From positions 1,302,001 to 1,366,000 of the forward strand of contig CM049987.1 of the NCBI GenBank assembly GCA_016630955.3: 64,000 nt of DNA, read 5' to 3'. Each line of letters starts with the position of its first letter. Positions within the stretch are counted from its first letter, which is position 1. The notes below the pieces were generated by a model. That model worked only from the letters and a program-made list of their open reading frames with translations. It was not told where the DNA came from and ran no database searches. Positions 54,726 through 64,000 of the stretch are shown here, one piece after another. A program made the translations under genes and the position numbers. Origin of the DNA: Didymella arachidicola. Its lineage: Eukaryota; Ascomycota; Dothideomycetes; Pleosporales; Didymellaceae.

Positions 54726-56341
54726 CTACTTAACCAACACCCTAACCCCCCTCCTCCCCCTCTCCACCCCCGGCAGCGTCAAATCATGCACCATATCCAC
54801 ATCCCTCCTCCCACTCTCCCACAGCTCAAACTCAAACCCCCCCACAATCGCAGCCAACACAATACACATCTCCGCCCGCGCAAGATTAATCCCCACGCAC
54901 TGCCTCGTCCCGCGCCCAAACGCCATCAAAAACCGTTCCAGCGGCCTCCCATCAGGCGTCACGGCCTCGCACCGCTGCCCGTCACCCGAGAGCCAGCGCT
55001 CCGGCATCCACGCCGTCGGATCTGGGAATAGCGTCGCGTCGAGGTGCGTGGTTGGCGCGTCCATTCCCACAGGCGTGTAAGCGGGGATCGTGTACTGTTT
55101 GTATAGCAGCGGGGTGTGCGCGAGCCGCGCGTTGCGGCACGAGAGGCCGTGGCTTATGCGCAGGCCCTCGTTGATAACGGCGGACAGGTACGGCAGGGAT
55201 TCCAGGGCTGGCAGATCCGGGGCCGTGGTCAAAGTGCCGAGTTCGTTCTTCAGCGCGGTCCAGGTGCGGGGCGTGGAGAGCAGGTGGAATAAGATGGCGT
55301 TGAGTGTGTTTGCGGTTGTGTCGAGGGCGGCGCCGACGATGAGCGTAGATTCCTGGGTGAGCCGGTCGAGGGATTTGTCTGGGGGTGGGAGCGCGCTGTC
55401 GTACAGGTCGTCGAAGATTGTCGCGTGGGTTGCGCCGTCTGCAATCTGTCCTGCTTTCTCTCCATCTTTGCGTTCGAAGACGGCCCGCACGCGCTGCAAG
55501 TTCGAGGCGCGGAATTCGAAGACGGCGCCGTACTCTGGGCTTGCTTTTGCAATCCAACCTTGCAGTGCGTTCGCAAGCGGGTACAGCCACGGTAGGTGCT
55601 TTGCGTAGACGCCCAGCATGGCAGACTTCTTGACGGCCTGGGTGTACAGCGGCGCAAAGTCCGGATCATCCAGACTTTTCTGCTGGACGCCCATCGAGTA
55701 CTCGATAATGATATCTGCCGTCAAGCACGAGAAAGCCTCCAGTGTTGGCAGTGGCCGACCAGACACCTTGAATTCTTCAAAACGGCCGCAAAGCTTTGCC
55801 ACATGCCGACGTATCAGGTCCTGGAGGCCGAGTACGCGCTGCTTGGAGAAGAAGGGAGCGATGGCTGCGCGGCGGACGTTGCTTCGTTGAGGCCGAAGGC
55901 TTGTGTCATGTATGCGTGCTTGTCGCGCGGGGCTGAGCGGGAATACAACGTTTCGATAAAGTCGGGGTCCGAGACGTGCAGCTCGTAGGGACTGATGCGG
56001 ACAATTGGACCTGGGAAATGGTCAATCCTGATCATTGATTTCAGAAGTGTTGGTTCGGGTTCAGAGGTACACTGCATTCGCGCGGTTGACTTACCATACT
56101 TCTCATGCATCTTCCGGATCTCGAGGTAGTATTTGCCCCATTTGAACACATCGTAGTAAATTTCATACCATAAAGTCACAACGGCGAGCTTTGGGCCTGG
56201 GAACTTTGACAGTGGACTGAGGTACAGCTGATAGATCGCGTTACCGACAAGATATAATACAAGCAACGAGAGTGCTGCGAAACAAAGCTCTTGAGTGCTA
56301 GAATTAGAGATTTTAGCAAAGACAGCTTCTAGTGAAGACAT
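54726..56341 (-). pseudogene. Cytochrome P450 monooxygenase broken by a frameshifting deletion
   Basis: Would be a membrane-anchored haem monooxygenase. Exon 1 (56341-56095) has the N-terminal anchor and LSPLSKFPGPKLAVVTLWYE. Exon 2 starts at 56010 after an 84 bp intron (GTAAGT...CCCAG) and reads GPIVRISPYELHVSDPDFIE to KHAYMTQAFGLNEAT. Directly after, near 55880, the frame shifts: RRAAIAPFFSKQRVLGLQDL continues in another frame, and the dozen residues normally between these blocks (the x-H-x-x-HR-x-RR part) are missing. In the first frame a stop follows. From there the rest is intact to 54726: GAALDTTANTL (I helix), NEGLR (ExxR), PERW and the haem loop FGRGTRQCVGINLA. No GT-AG pair near the break repairs the frame. 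Either a pseudogene or an assembly error. Confidence 0.75.
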
Positions 56342-57017
56342 CTTGCTGCAGTTTCTGACTCTGTTTATGATGTAAACAAAGATGATAGTGACCCAAGAGG
56401 GGCAAGACTAAAGATAGGACTAGGCCGAGATCGAGACAAAGCTGAGCTTTATACATAATATGGAGAGGAACTTTCAAATGGCTCCTTCAACGTCATGCTT
56501 CATGCAATCATTGCTTGCGATGCTCGAGTCTCGCCGGTATAGCACCGCAAAGTGTGTCGTGGCTTGGTGTGCGCGGATGTCCGCAAGGAGAGATGTCCTG
56601 CAGTGGACGACGTGGCGCAAGTGCCGTCGTATAAGCGCTTACTACAAGTACCTTGGGATGCAATACCAGTGGGTCCTTGCAAAGGTATAATGGAAAATCT
56701 CTGGATCCGTTGCTCTGATTGGGGAATAGGCATTTCACGAGGGCAACAAGGCTGAACATGTGACAAGGCTGAGTTCTGTCCAAATCGCCGCGGGGTACGT
56801 GCAGATGCAATGCCTGTAGCATCTGTTGTGTAATCACTAGCTTATGACGCACGAAGGTGATAGGTAGGACCCAGACCTAGTCGGCTCTTGACAGCTCGTA
56901 TGTCGAGACAAGGGGTTATGATTCAGTCTACTCACACAACAACCGGCTGTTCCTATCAAACGCACGACCATGGCTTCTGGCTTCACTCCGCCAGGTCAAT
57001 AATCGCGACATCTTCGA
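56342..57017. other. Intergenic, no supported gene
   Basis: Upstream of the broken P450. Several minus-strand frames overlap at 56500-56850 without domains or consistent splicing. Confidence 0.45.
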
Positions 57018-57575
57018 CTAGGCCCCCGCCTCGTCAGCGTAAAGGGACCTCTTGAAGACCCGAATAGTAAAGTGCGTCTCGAGCTCGTCCTCGCCGAACC
57101 AGTGAGGCATGTTTGTCTCGTCGTGCACGACGGTCAGCCGACACTCCATGCTCGCGGCCAAATCGCAGCTTCGCTGCGCTAAAACTGCTGCATGTTCGCA
57201 TGCTGCCTCATACGTGAACCTTGAAACCAGATCCCATTCGACTGGACATTGCAATGGCCCTAGGTGGTTGGGCCACGACGTCAAAGCTATGACCCAGCCA
57301 AGACTCTCGTGGTCAGACTGCAGATGCTCTGGTAGGTGCACGGGATGGATCGAAACTTGGTGGGTTTTCGAGCCCTCAGTGAACATGCAAGGAACCGCAC
57401 TCTCTATGCTCATGCCCTGCGCACCGTTGTCAATTGCACTATTCAAAAACATTCGTGCGCCCCGGTTTGCAGCAGAAAGATTTGGGTAGACGTCTGAGAC
57501 CCAGCCGCCAACGTGTGTGCCAGCTGGATAGAACGATCGAAGGATGACGTATAGTTGCTCTGCTGTTGATGACAT
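57018..57575 (-). CDS. Hypothetical protein, 185 residues
   Basis: Intronless frame with a clean start (MSSTAEQLYVILRSFYPAGT) and end (FTIRVFKRSLYADEAGA). The sequence is mixed alpha/beta in look, with conserved-looking aromatic and Gly residues (HVGGWVSDVYPN; SWPNHLGPLQCPVEWDLVSR). Similar small proteins of unknown function occur in plant-associated Dothideomycetes and Sordariomycetes, to my recollection. No signal peptide, membrane helix or catalytic motif is seen. It lies between the broken P450 and a zinc-cluster regulator, all on the minus strand. Confidence 0.65.
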   Translation of the reverse strand: MSSTAEQLYVILRSFYPAGTHVGGWVSDVYPNLSAANRGARMFLNSAIDNGAQGMSIESAVPCMFTEGSKTHQVSIHPVHLPEHLQSDHESLGWVIALTSWPNHLGPLQCPVEWDLVSRFTYEAACEHAAVLAQRSCDLAASMECRLTVVHDETNMPHWFGEDELETHFTIRVFKRSLYADEAGA

Positions 57576-57791
57576 ACTGCTTCAATAATTGATTTTGTCT
57601 TTCCAGCAAAGCGCCGCTAAGGGACCCCTTTTATAGGGCGTCTGAAAGACGAGACGAGAGGTTTGCTGCACGATGATCTGCAAACCGCAGCCTTTATTCG
57701 TAGCAGTAACCGGCAATGAAGAATGAGTTAGAAGGCTCAGATTTCTTGGATTTGGGAGCGTGAGCTCGGGCCCCGTAAGCAGGCGCTACAC

Positions 57792-59695
57792 TCATATCCT
57801 GACGTCTCCAAGGCGGAGCTTGTCGGCCCAATTCGGCCTATATTTGCTCTTCATGTGTGCCATGAGGTCGGCCAGCGAAGCATTGAGAGCTGCGGAACTT
57901 GGCCATTTCCAGGATGATAGTTCAAGAACATGGACTGTGTTGGAGTAGAGCTGTATGACGTTGGCTTCGTAGATTTCGGGCATGTTCTGAATGATGATAG
58001 TGCCAGCGCGGTATACCCAGTGGGGTGTGAGGAAAGTGTATGTGCCGCCTAGGCTTACAACAGCCTCAAGCACGTACCTGTAGAAGCGCGTGGTCAGTGA
58101 AAGAGCTCTGGTTCGGCTTTCATATCAACGAGATCGAGCCGAGGATAAGGAAGAAACACTCACCATGCACTACCCCAGCTTGGATCCAGGAGCAAGACAG
58201 TCGAGTGTAAAGCGATGCGAATAACGGGAAGTAGTTCAGCTTTTTCGTCCAAACGAGGAAGCAGCTTCTTCATATTGGCTTTTGTCTTGGCGTCGCCATT
58301 GCGGAAACGATGTTGCAAGCGAAACAGTGAGCACATATACTCAGCTGGTCTGTTCTTGTCGAAGCACAACTCCCAATCCTATGAGGTTGAGTTTGAGGTT
58401 CAGAAGCTTCATGTTGGGACTCACCGGTTCTGGGAATGTTGCTGGTCGATCCAAAGTTGACGCAATCTCGTTTTCTATACTGAAGATAGTCATATGCATG
58501 TTGCGCAGCATTTCCTTGTCACTTGGTGTTGACCCTTCCTGCTCTGCCGTTGCCTCGAGACTGTACGCCAAGCGTGCAGCCAGAGCTATTTGCTGACCGA
58601 TATTGCCTGCTTTTGGATCGAACAAGCTGTTGATGGCCATCAGCAACACCGCTCGAAGCGTGTCTATAGTGGGATCGAGTGTTGCAGCTTCGACGTAGTC
58701 CATAGCTTTGTCGTAGAACTTGCTGGCGAGATTGCGATACCTCAAACAATTTGCTTGATAGTGGGCTTGTTTCCCGGATGACTGCCACAAGTTTCGAGCG
58801 TCTTGCCGCTTTGCACTGTTGGGAATGATGTGGCAGGCAATCGAATAGATCATGTTTAACGAGAAAGTCTCGATCGGCACCAGGTCCGCTGGAACTTCTA
58901 GACCTAGGTACCGTTGTGAAAGATCGACAATGGGATATACCGGCTGCCTAAAAGAGTCAATGTCTAATCTGCAAGTGATTAAGATAGACGCGCAACAGGG
59001 AGCTCGTACATGCTCTCCAAGTATTCCTCAACAAGCTCGTACAATTTCTGTGGTGACGCCTTCCACTCTGTAACGAAGTCATCCTCTGCATCGAAAGGTG
59101 AGCGGACATATGTCGATTGCAATCTTGGAGACTTCAGAAGGCATGATTCCGAGCCGAGATATCGATAGCTATCTGCAGCATATGCAAAGTGGTGCTCATA
59201 CTGAGGGGTAGGTCCGGGCAGGAATGGTTCCGGCTTAGTAGTTGCGATTAAGCTCGTTCCAGTTGGAGTGTCCACAGATGCTGCAGGTGACGACGAGCTG
59301 TTTCGTGCTTCAAGCCTTCGCACGTGATCGACCAGATCGGAGATGTAACTGCATACAGTGAGAATCGGTCCTGCTGATTGACGTTGACTGAGCGTACCTG
59401 CGAGGAACCAGCGTGCCGCGACCATGATCATGATAGACGCACTCCACTCCAGCTTTGGTACATTGTCTGTTGATGTCAGCCTAAGCGACCAGCCGTCAGG
59501 TCGGAATTGTTGTGACCGGCATTTCGGGAGGAGTGTGTCGCAGCCACGGCGGCATTCCCGGCAGCGCTTGCATGCAGGCAAACCCTATCATGAAAATCAG
59601 TCGAAGGGTCAGGTCTCGATGTCGATCAAAAATACCTGAATCACAGCATCCAAGTCTACGCCAGGTGCTTTACTGCTGCCAGTATTGGAAGCCAT
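57792..59695 (-). CDS. Zn2Cys6 transcription factor (fungal-specific TF domain)
   Basis: Binuclear zinc-cluster regulator. Seven exons (59695-59636, 59584-59517, 59466-59398, 59348-58997, 58943-58425, 58378-58164, 58077-57792) stay in phase and give 522 residues. The zinc cluster is split between exons 2 and 3: CKRCRECRRGCDTLLPKC, then RQCTKAGVECVY, i.e. the six Cys with standard spacing. A short coiled linker follows (SYISDLVDHVRRLEARN). The fungal TF middle-homology region is reduced, with YPIVDLSQRYLG and MIYSIACHIIPNSAK. The donor of intron 4 is weak (GTTGCG), so that join is least sure. It diverges from a second zinc-cluster gene at 60250, sharing a 554 bp promoter. Targets are unknown; neighbouring metabolic genes are candidates. 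Confidence 0.88.
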
Positions 59696-60249
59696 TTCGA
59701 AGATGCAAGTGGCGAAGGATCAAGGCCTGGTAGAGACACAAGTGCCCAGGTATGTCGCCATATCACAGATCCAGGTGCAAAGGGTGGCAACAGCCTCGAC
59801 GTGCGATGAGCTGGGAAGGTGACGGACTGGGATCACGGTGGTGCGAGGGAATGAACGAAGGTCTTATCACGGTAAGCGCCATCCAAATGGAGAAGAGATT
59901 GCCGCTGCGGGTTGTCGGGCACCCTCACTTGTGTGCGCACATGCTGCATGGATACTTGCATATACGGTGGAAATGCTGCATTCTTGGGACGTAAGGATAG
60001 ACGTCTATGTCGGACTATCAAGCCGAGACCCAGCAACACGTCCATTAACACGTTCAAAGGTTGCCATTGTATGAGCGCGCTAGCCATCTGAACGTCCGCG
60101 GGGAGTGTCCCAATCCACGACTCGGCTGACCCACATCGCCTGCACTTCGATCTCGAGTTCCCGGCATCATCACAACCATCTTTGCGGGCATCATCACGCC
60201 ATGAGCCTTGCGACGTCTCATTGTAGACGCGTAGCGCCCACGTTGCACG
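59696..60249. promoter_or_regulatory. Divergent promoter region between two Zn2Cys6 regulators
   Basis: 554 bp between the two start codons. Several CGG or CCG triplets occur, the half-site bound by zinc-cluster factors, but in GC-rich DNA this is weak. Frames in the spacer show no protein character. Confidence 0.45.
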
Positions 60250-62329
60250 ATGCAGAAAAATAAAGTGCGCCGTCGTGTTCTCGCTTGCGCGAGGTGTAGG
60301 AAGAGGAAGCTTTCGGTACCTATCCACAATGTCTCACTCTATGGCTGCATTCATACTGACGTTATTGTAGTGCGATTTCAAGGTTCCTGATTGCACACGG
60401 TGTGTTGATGCAGGTGTAAGATGTGTTGGCTTCGACTCCTCGACTGCATCAACCTTGCCGTACAGGAGTATAGCTGACCACCTGGAAACTCACATCGCGA
60501 GGCTGGAGGGCACGACGAGCTCGCCCTCTGTGAAACGCTTCGGCCAACTATCTCCAGCTGCTTCTCAAGCTTCTGAAGCACAACCTAGCCAGAATGTCGT
60601 GGAAAAGTGCGCGTTCGCTGACAGCCTTGTCAATCAAGCTATGGAGGACATCACACCCCCTTTTCTCGGTGTGTCCAAAGCGAGGCCAATACTGCAGTGC
60701 GTCGTCAAAGGGACGCAGCTACCATCAAGAAAGGGACCGGTCGGCTCGTATCCCGACCTCGATGAAAATCACCCAAAGTCGATCATCAATCCTCCCACGA
60801 TTAGCCTATTCCGTGATCTGATCGCGGACGAGAACGGGGCCAAGATTCTGTTCGAGAATTACCTCGAACGCATCATTACTCAATATCCCATCTACCACAG
60901 GACGGATGTCACGACTGCATTCAACTCCATCTACAAGCAGAGATCAACAAAATCTGCCAAGGATTCAATACGTCAGCAGTACATCGTATGTATGATCATG
61001 GCTATCTCGCTGAGTACGCATGCTCGAAAGAACGTGGTGAAAGCCAACCAACAAGCATTCCAGCTTGTCAGATGCGCCATGCAGTGGATACCGAAGGTCG
61101 CGACGAATGACATTGCTGGCCTTCAGGCCATTCTGCTTCTAACACAGTACATCTTTCTCAACCCCAGCATGGCGGATTTGTGGCTACTGACCGGTCTGAT
61201 AAGCCAGTCCGTAATAGACCTAGGTCTCCACCAAGAACTGCCGAACGATGCGAAAATCTCCCATTACGACCGCGATATGAGACGACGCTTGTTCTGGTGC
61301 GCTTGGGAGATGGAGGTCGGCGTTTGCTCTATTTTTCTGTTCCCTATGAGTCTGCCTGTCAAAGACATTCAAGTCGAGTTCCCGTTGGAGATTGATGACA
61401 CGGCAATCACTCAGCACGGGACTGTACCAGAAGGACGAGTTTCCAAATTCACCCAGCGAATCATCTGCACTTTCCGGCTTGTTGAAGCTGAGATCGTCTC
61501 GGTCATGTGGCATGACGAGCGGGTGCCAGAAGAATTCGATTCCATGGAGGCCTGGGGGAAAGGCTGCATCAACCGCATACACCATTGGCAAAACGAGATC
61601 TACGCAGCGGCGCGAGCGAACCAAGATCTGGGACTGCGCCCTCGGTGGGAAGAGATGATGCTGTACTCTGATATCGCCGTACCCTACGTCTACTTCATGC
61701 TGAACCGGCCATCGAAACGTCTTGGAACGCCCACGACCGCGCAAAGGATGATCGCATTGAGAAATGCTGTGCAGATTGCTGCAGGCTACTACAGACAGTC
61801 AGAAGCCGCACCTGGCCGGATCAAGTACGTGTTCCATCCATGTCATCACGTCTTCCATTGTGCTATAGTTTTTCTTGAAGGCCTACAGTGCTGCAAGCAA
61901 GAGGTTCTGATGACATACTCATGGGAGCATATCGAAGAGTCGATGAACGTCTTCGCCGAATGCTTCCGCTCTATTCGAGAACGTTGGGCCGCTGCCACAC
62001 GTTGCCTTGACGAGTATGAAAGATCTCTGGCTCCAGTCAAGAAAGATTACATCGATCTATACGCCTCAAAAGCTAGTATCAGCGCTTTGATGGTGCCACA
62101 GGTCGTTGCGCCAACAACATGTGATTCCATTGTTCAGGATAGCTTAAGCCACACCGCGACCGAACCTTGGGGCGGGCTCTCGCATTGGAACCTGTTGAAT
62201 CCGACAGCTACGTCCGAACCAATTGAGCCGCTCAATGCATATACGTACACGACCACGCCTCGAGACTGGAATGCTGAATTCCATCTGTGTCCCAGTGTCG
62301 AGCATATGCACGATGTGGATTCTCATTGA
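60250..62329 (+). CDS. Zn2Cys6 transcription factor with full fungal-specific TF domain
   Basis: Exons 60250-60315 and 60371-62329, with a 55 bp intron (GTACCT...TTGTAG) that splits the zinc cluster, keep phase and give 674 residues. Exon 1 gives RRRVLACARCRKRKLS and exon 2 continues CDFKVPDCTRCVDAGVRCVG, completing all six Cys. Then comes a coiled linker (SIADHLETHIARLEGTT). The fungal_trans domain is well preserved: YPIYHRTDVTTAFNSIYKQR, LLLTQYIFLNPSMADLWLLT, SQSVIDLGLHQELP and DMRRRLFWCAWEMEVGVC. A frame beginning at 60455 alone would miss the DNA-binding domain. It diverges from the other regulator at 59695, so the two may cross-regulate; that is inference. Confidence 0.9.
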
Positions 62330-63145
62330 GCGATTCTGCTCGCCTCTACAACTGCACAACGAGCGACACAACATCGCTGTAACTCGACCGCTCGAGTTTG
62401 AGATCTGCTAGTGTTCCTGCTTGTGATCTTTAGATCAAGCGGATATATGCCCATCGCTCAAAAGGCCCGATAGTCCGCTCACAGCAATCAGCGACATGCT
62501 CATGCTCGATCGGTGCTCTAATCGGCTACTTCAGCATATTAGTTCTTGCACAAGAATCTCAGGTCGGTCTCTTGACGATCCATCTGGAAGCCGAAGCTAT
62601 CCCCGGCCACTTTGGTCGTTGCCGGCTGAGAGACGAGCTTATGAGCGACTATCCATACCTGGACATCTTCCCGAGCTTGCATACGTCCGAGTCTGCCTAA
62701 TGCAGGAAGATTAGGTAGAGTGCATGCTGCACGCGGTATTCGCCCAGGATTTGAGTATCGGATGCGCGATGGACGTGCCGCAAGAGCCGGGAGAAAAATT
62801 GGAGGCACTGGTTGTCTTGCTGTAGACGTTGCTACTGGTACACGTTTCCATGTGACAAAGCGTCAACGTTGCATGACGCATAAGCAAGCGAGAGCACCCC
62901 CGGGCCGCATGAGCGGAAACACCCGAGATCATGCATCTGGAACAAGGATGTGGAAAAAGAACAGATTGCTGCACGTCAACGAGGCATCTGGCACTATGGT
63001 CAAGCATGGGTCCATTCTTTATGACTCGCAACTTGTATGAGCACATGCACACTCAGAGCTCGCCTGCGACTCAAGATACAATGCGAGAAGTCCAACATGG
63101 ACGGGCATACCAGACCCCTTGACTAGCTTTTAATTCAAAGATTGC
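62330..63145. other. Intergenic, no supported gene
   Basis: Between the convergent zinc-cluster gene and the acyltransferase-like gene. Frames on both strands (62720-63040 plus, 63052-62711 minus) have no domain support. Confidence 0.45.
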
Positions 63146-64000
63146 CTACAATTGTAACTCCACAATCTCCTCCACCTCGGTCGGTCTGCCCATCCTGACG
63201 ACCGCCTTCTTGCTCTTCAGATCCATGACGATATTGAAAAGCGTCGCACTTCCCGTCTCCTTCGTCTGTGTTCTGCAAATGGACCCTGGCGAGTTCTGCT
63301 CATCTTCGAACAACTTACTCACTGCTTCCCAGCTAGGCTCGGCGCCGAGCGAGCTCGCGTTAGTTGTCATTGTAGACACTCGTGTCAATGAGTCTTTCAG
63401 CCAAACAGTATCTGTCTCGCCGGGGTGCTCCTTCAGCAAGTGGTTGGCATGTACGACTCGTCCCGCGGCATCTGGCTCACAGTATGCAAACGTCGATTTC
63501 GTAAACTCCAAGCCCAGGGATGCGCTTGGGTCACCGAGCAGGATATGAGCAGACGATGCCATACCGTACTCCTCCAATCTCTGCACAGCATCGGCAACAG
63601 AGGTACTCTCGAGCGCCATGCGAAGGCCAAAGTGCGCTGGCAACCGCGTTGAATCGGCACCGTGTACCCTGATCGCGTTGAACAGCGTACCCACGCCTGC
63701 GCTGTTGAAGCCGATCTTGCCTATGATCCCAGCCTCTGTGACTTGGATAATGGTAGGCTTGTCTGCTTGCGTGATCTTAGTGACGATGAGGTTCTGCTTC
63801 TGTTCCGTCATCCACTAGATCAAGTCAGCTTCAGGTCGCAAGGTAGACGGTGACTAGCTGCTCACATCCCAATTCTGAGCGTGCCAGGATCTCTTCTCCG
63901 TCTGCCACGATAGCGCCGTGCAGCCATCGCTGAAGAGTCCGAAATTGATCTCAGTTCGCACGTTGATGGCTATGATGTCCAACAACTGCTTTCCAGCTCC
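63146..64000 (-). CDS. Isopenicillin-N acyltransferase-like Ntn hydrolase (C45 family), 5' end off window
   Basis: Relative of PenDE, which swaps side chains on 6-aminopenicillanic acid; most fungal homologues act on other amides. Two exons are visible: 64000-63866 (incomplete) and 63814-63146, joined by a 51 bp intron (GTGAGC...ATCTAG). The self-cleavage site is present in LFSDGCTALSWQTEK, where Gly-Cys is the processing point and Cys becomes the N-terminal nucleophile. WHAQNWDWMTEQKQNLIVTK, EAGIIGKIGFNSAGVGTLFN and LPAHFGLRMALESTS follow the family pattern, and ANHLLKE is the conserved Asn-His part. The C-terminus lacks the ARL-type peroxisomal signal of PenDE and ends EIVELQL, so peroxisomal import by PTS1 is unlikely. 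Confidence 0.88.

Noticed and set aside
1..64000. CRISPR arrays, insertion sequences, transposase or viral genes
   Set aside because: None seen. Repeats are short microsatellites or two-copy duplications, and no transposase or polymerase motif was recognised.

Overview
The window is nuclear DNA of a filamentous ascomycete (Pezizomycotina), most likely a Dothideomycete. Genes sit on both strands. Most are split by introns of about 45-60 bp with GTRNGT donors, a CTRAY-like branch point and YAG acceptors. The protein families (Zn2Cys6 regulators, CAP59-type mannosyltransferase, F-box/2EXR-like protein, isopenicillin-N-acyltransferase-like hydrolase) are typical of this group. I recognise 26 protein genes, one broken P450, one fragmentary wall-protein locus and one initiator tRNA-Met. 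Exon joins were made by hand; for spliced genes the reading phase was checked across each proposed intron.

Left third (1-31 kb): a partial ferric reductase; an F-box/2EXR-like protein; a small membrane protein with an in-frame stop before a coding-like tail; a MAPEG-family glutathione transferase; dihydrofolate reductase; a possible 65-residue gene; the PP4 regulatory subunit Psy2; a conserved basic protein; a Med22-like Mediator subunit; a very long disordered protein; tRNA-iMet; a ZRT3-like zinc transporter; a CAP59/CMT1-type mannosyltransferase; and a single-pass membrane protein. Three long stretches (10.8-13.4, 14.4-16.6 and 27.6-29.7 kb) hold no gene I can support.

Middle (31-54 kb): a dense housekeeping block. 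Mitochondrial EF-G2 (MEF2) and the retromer nexin VPS17 diverge from a 222 bp promoter. VPS17 then faces SNX41/ATG20-type nexin tail to tail, so two endosomal PX-BAR genes are neighbours. After an RRM-like protein and a scrambled Ser/Thr- and Cys-rich wall-protein locus come TRM732/THADA (tRNA methylation partner), DGAT1 (triacylglycerol synthesis) and PFS2 (mRNA 3'-end processing). DGAT1 and PFS2 diverge from a shared 529 bp region.

Right end (54.7-64 kb): a looser accessory block. It has a cytochrome P450 broken by a frameshifting deletion, a hypothetical protein, two divergently transcribed Zn2Cys6 regulators, and the C-terminal part of an isopenicillin-N-acyltransferase-like (C45) Ntn-hydrolase running off the edge. 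Its make-up suggests a decaying or partial secondary-metabolism neighbourhood; that is inference. No transposon, CRISPR array or viral gene was recognised.
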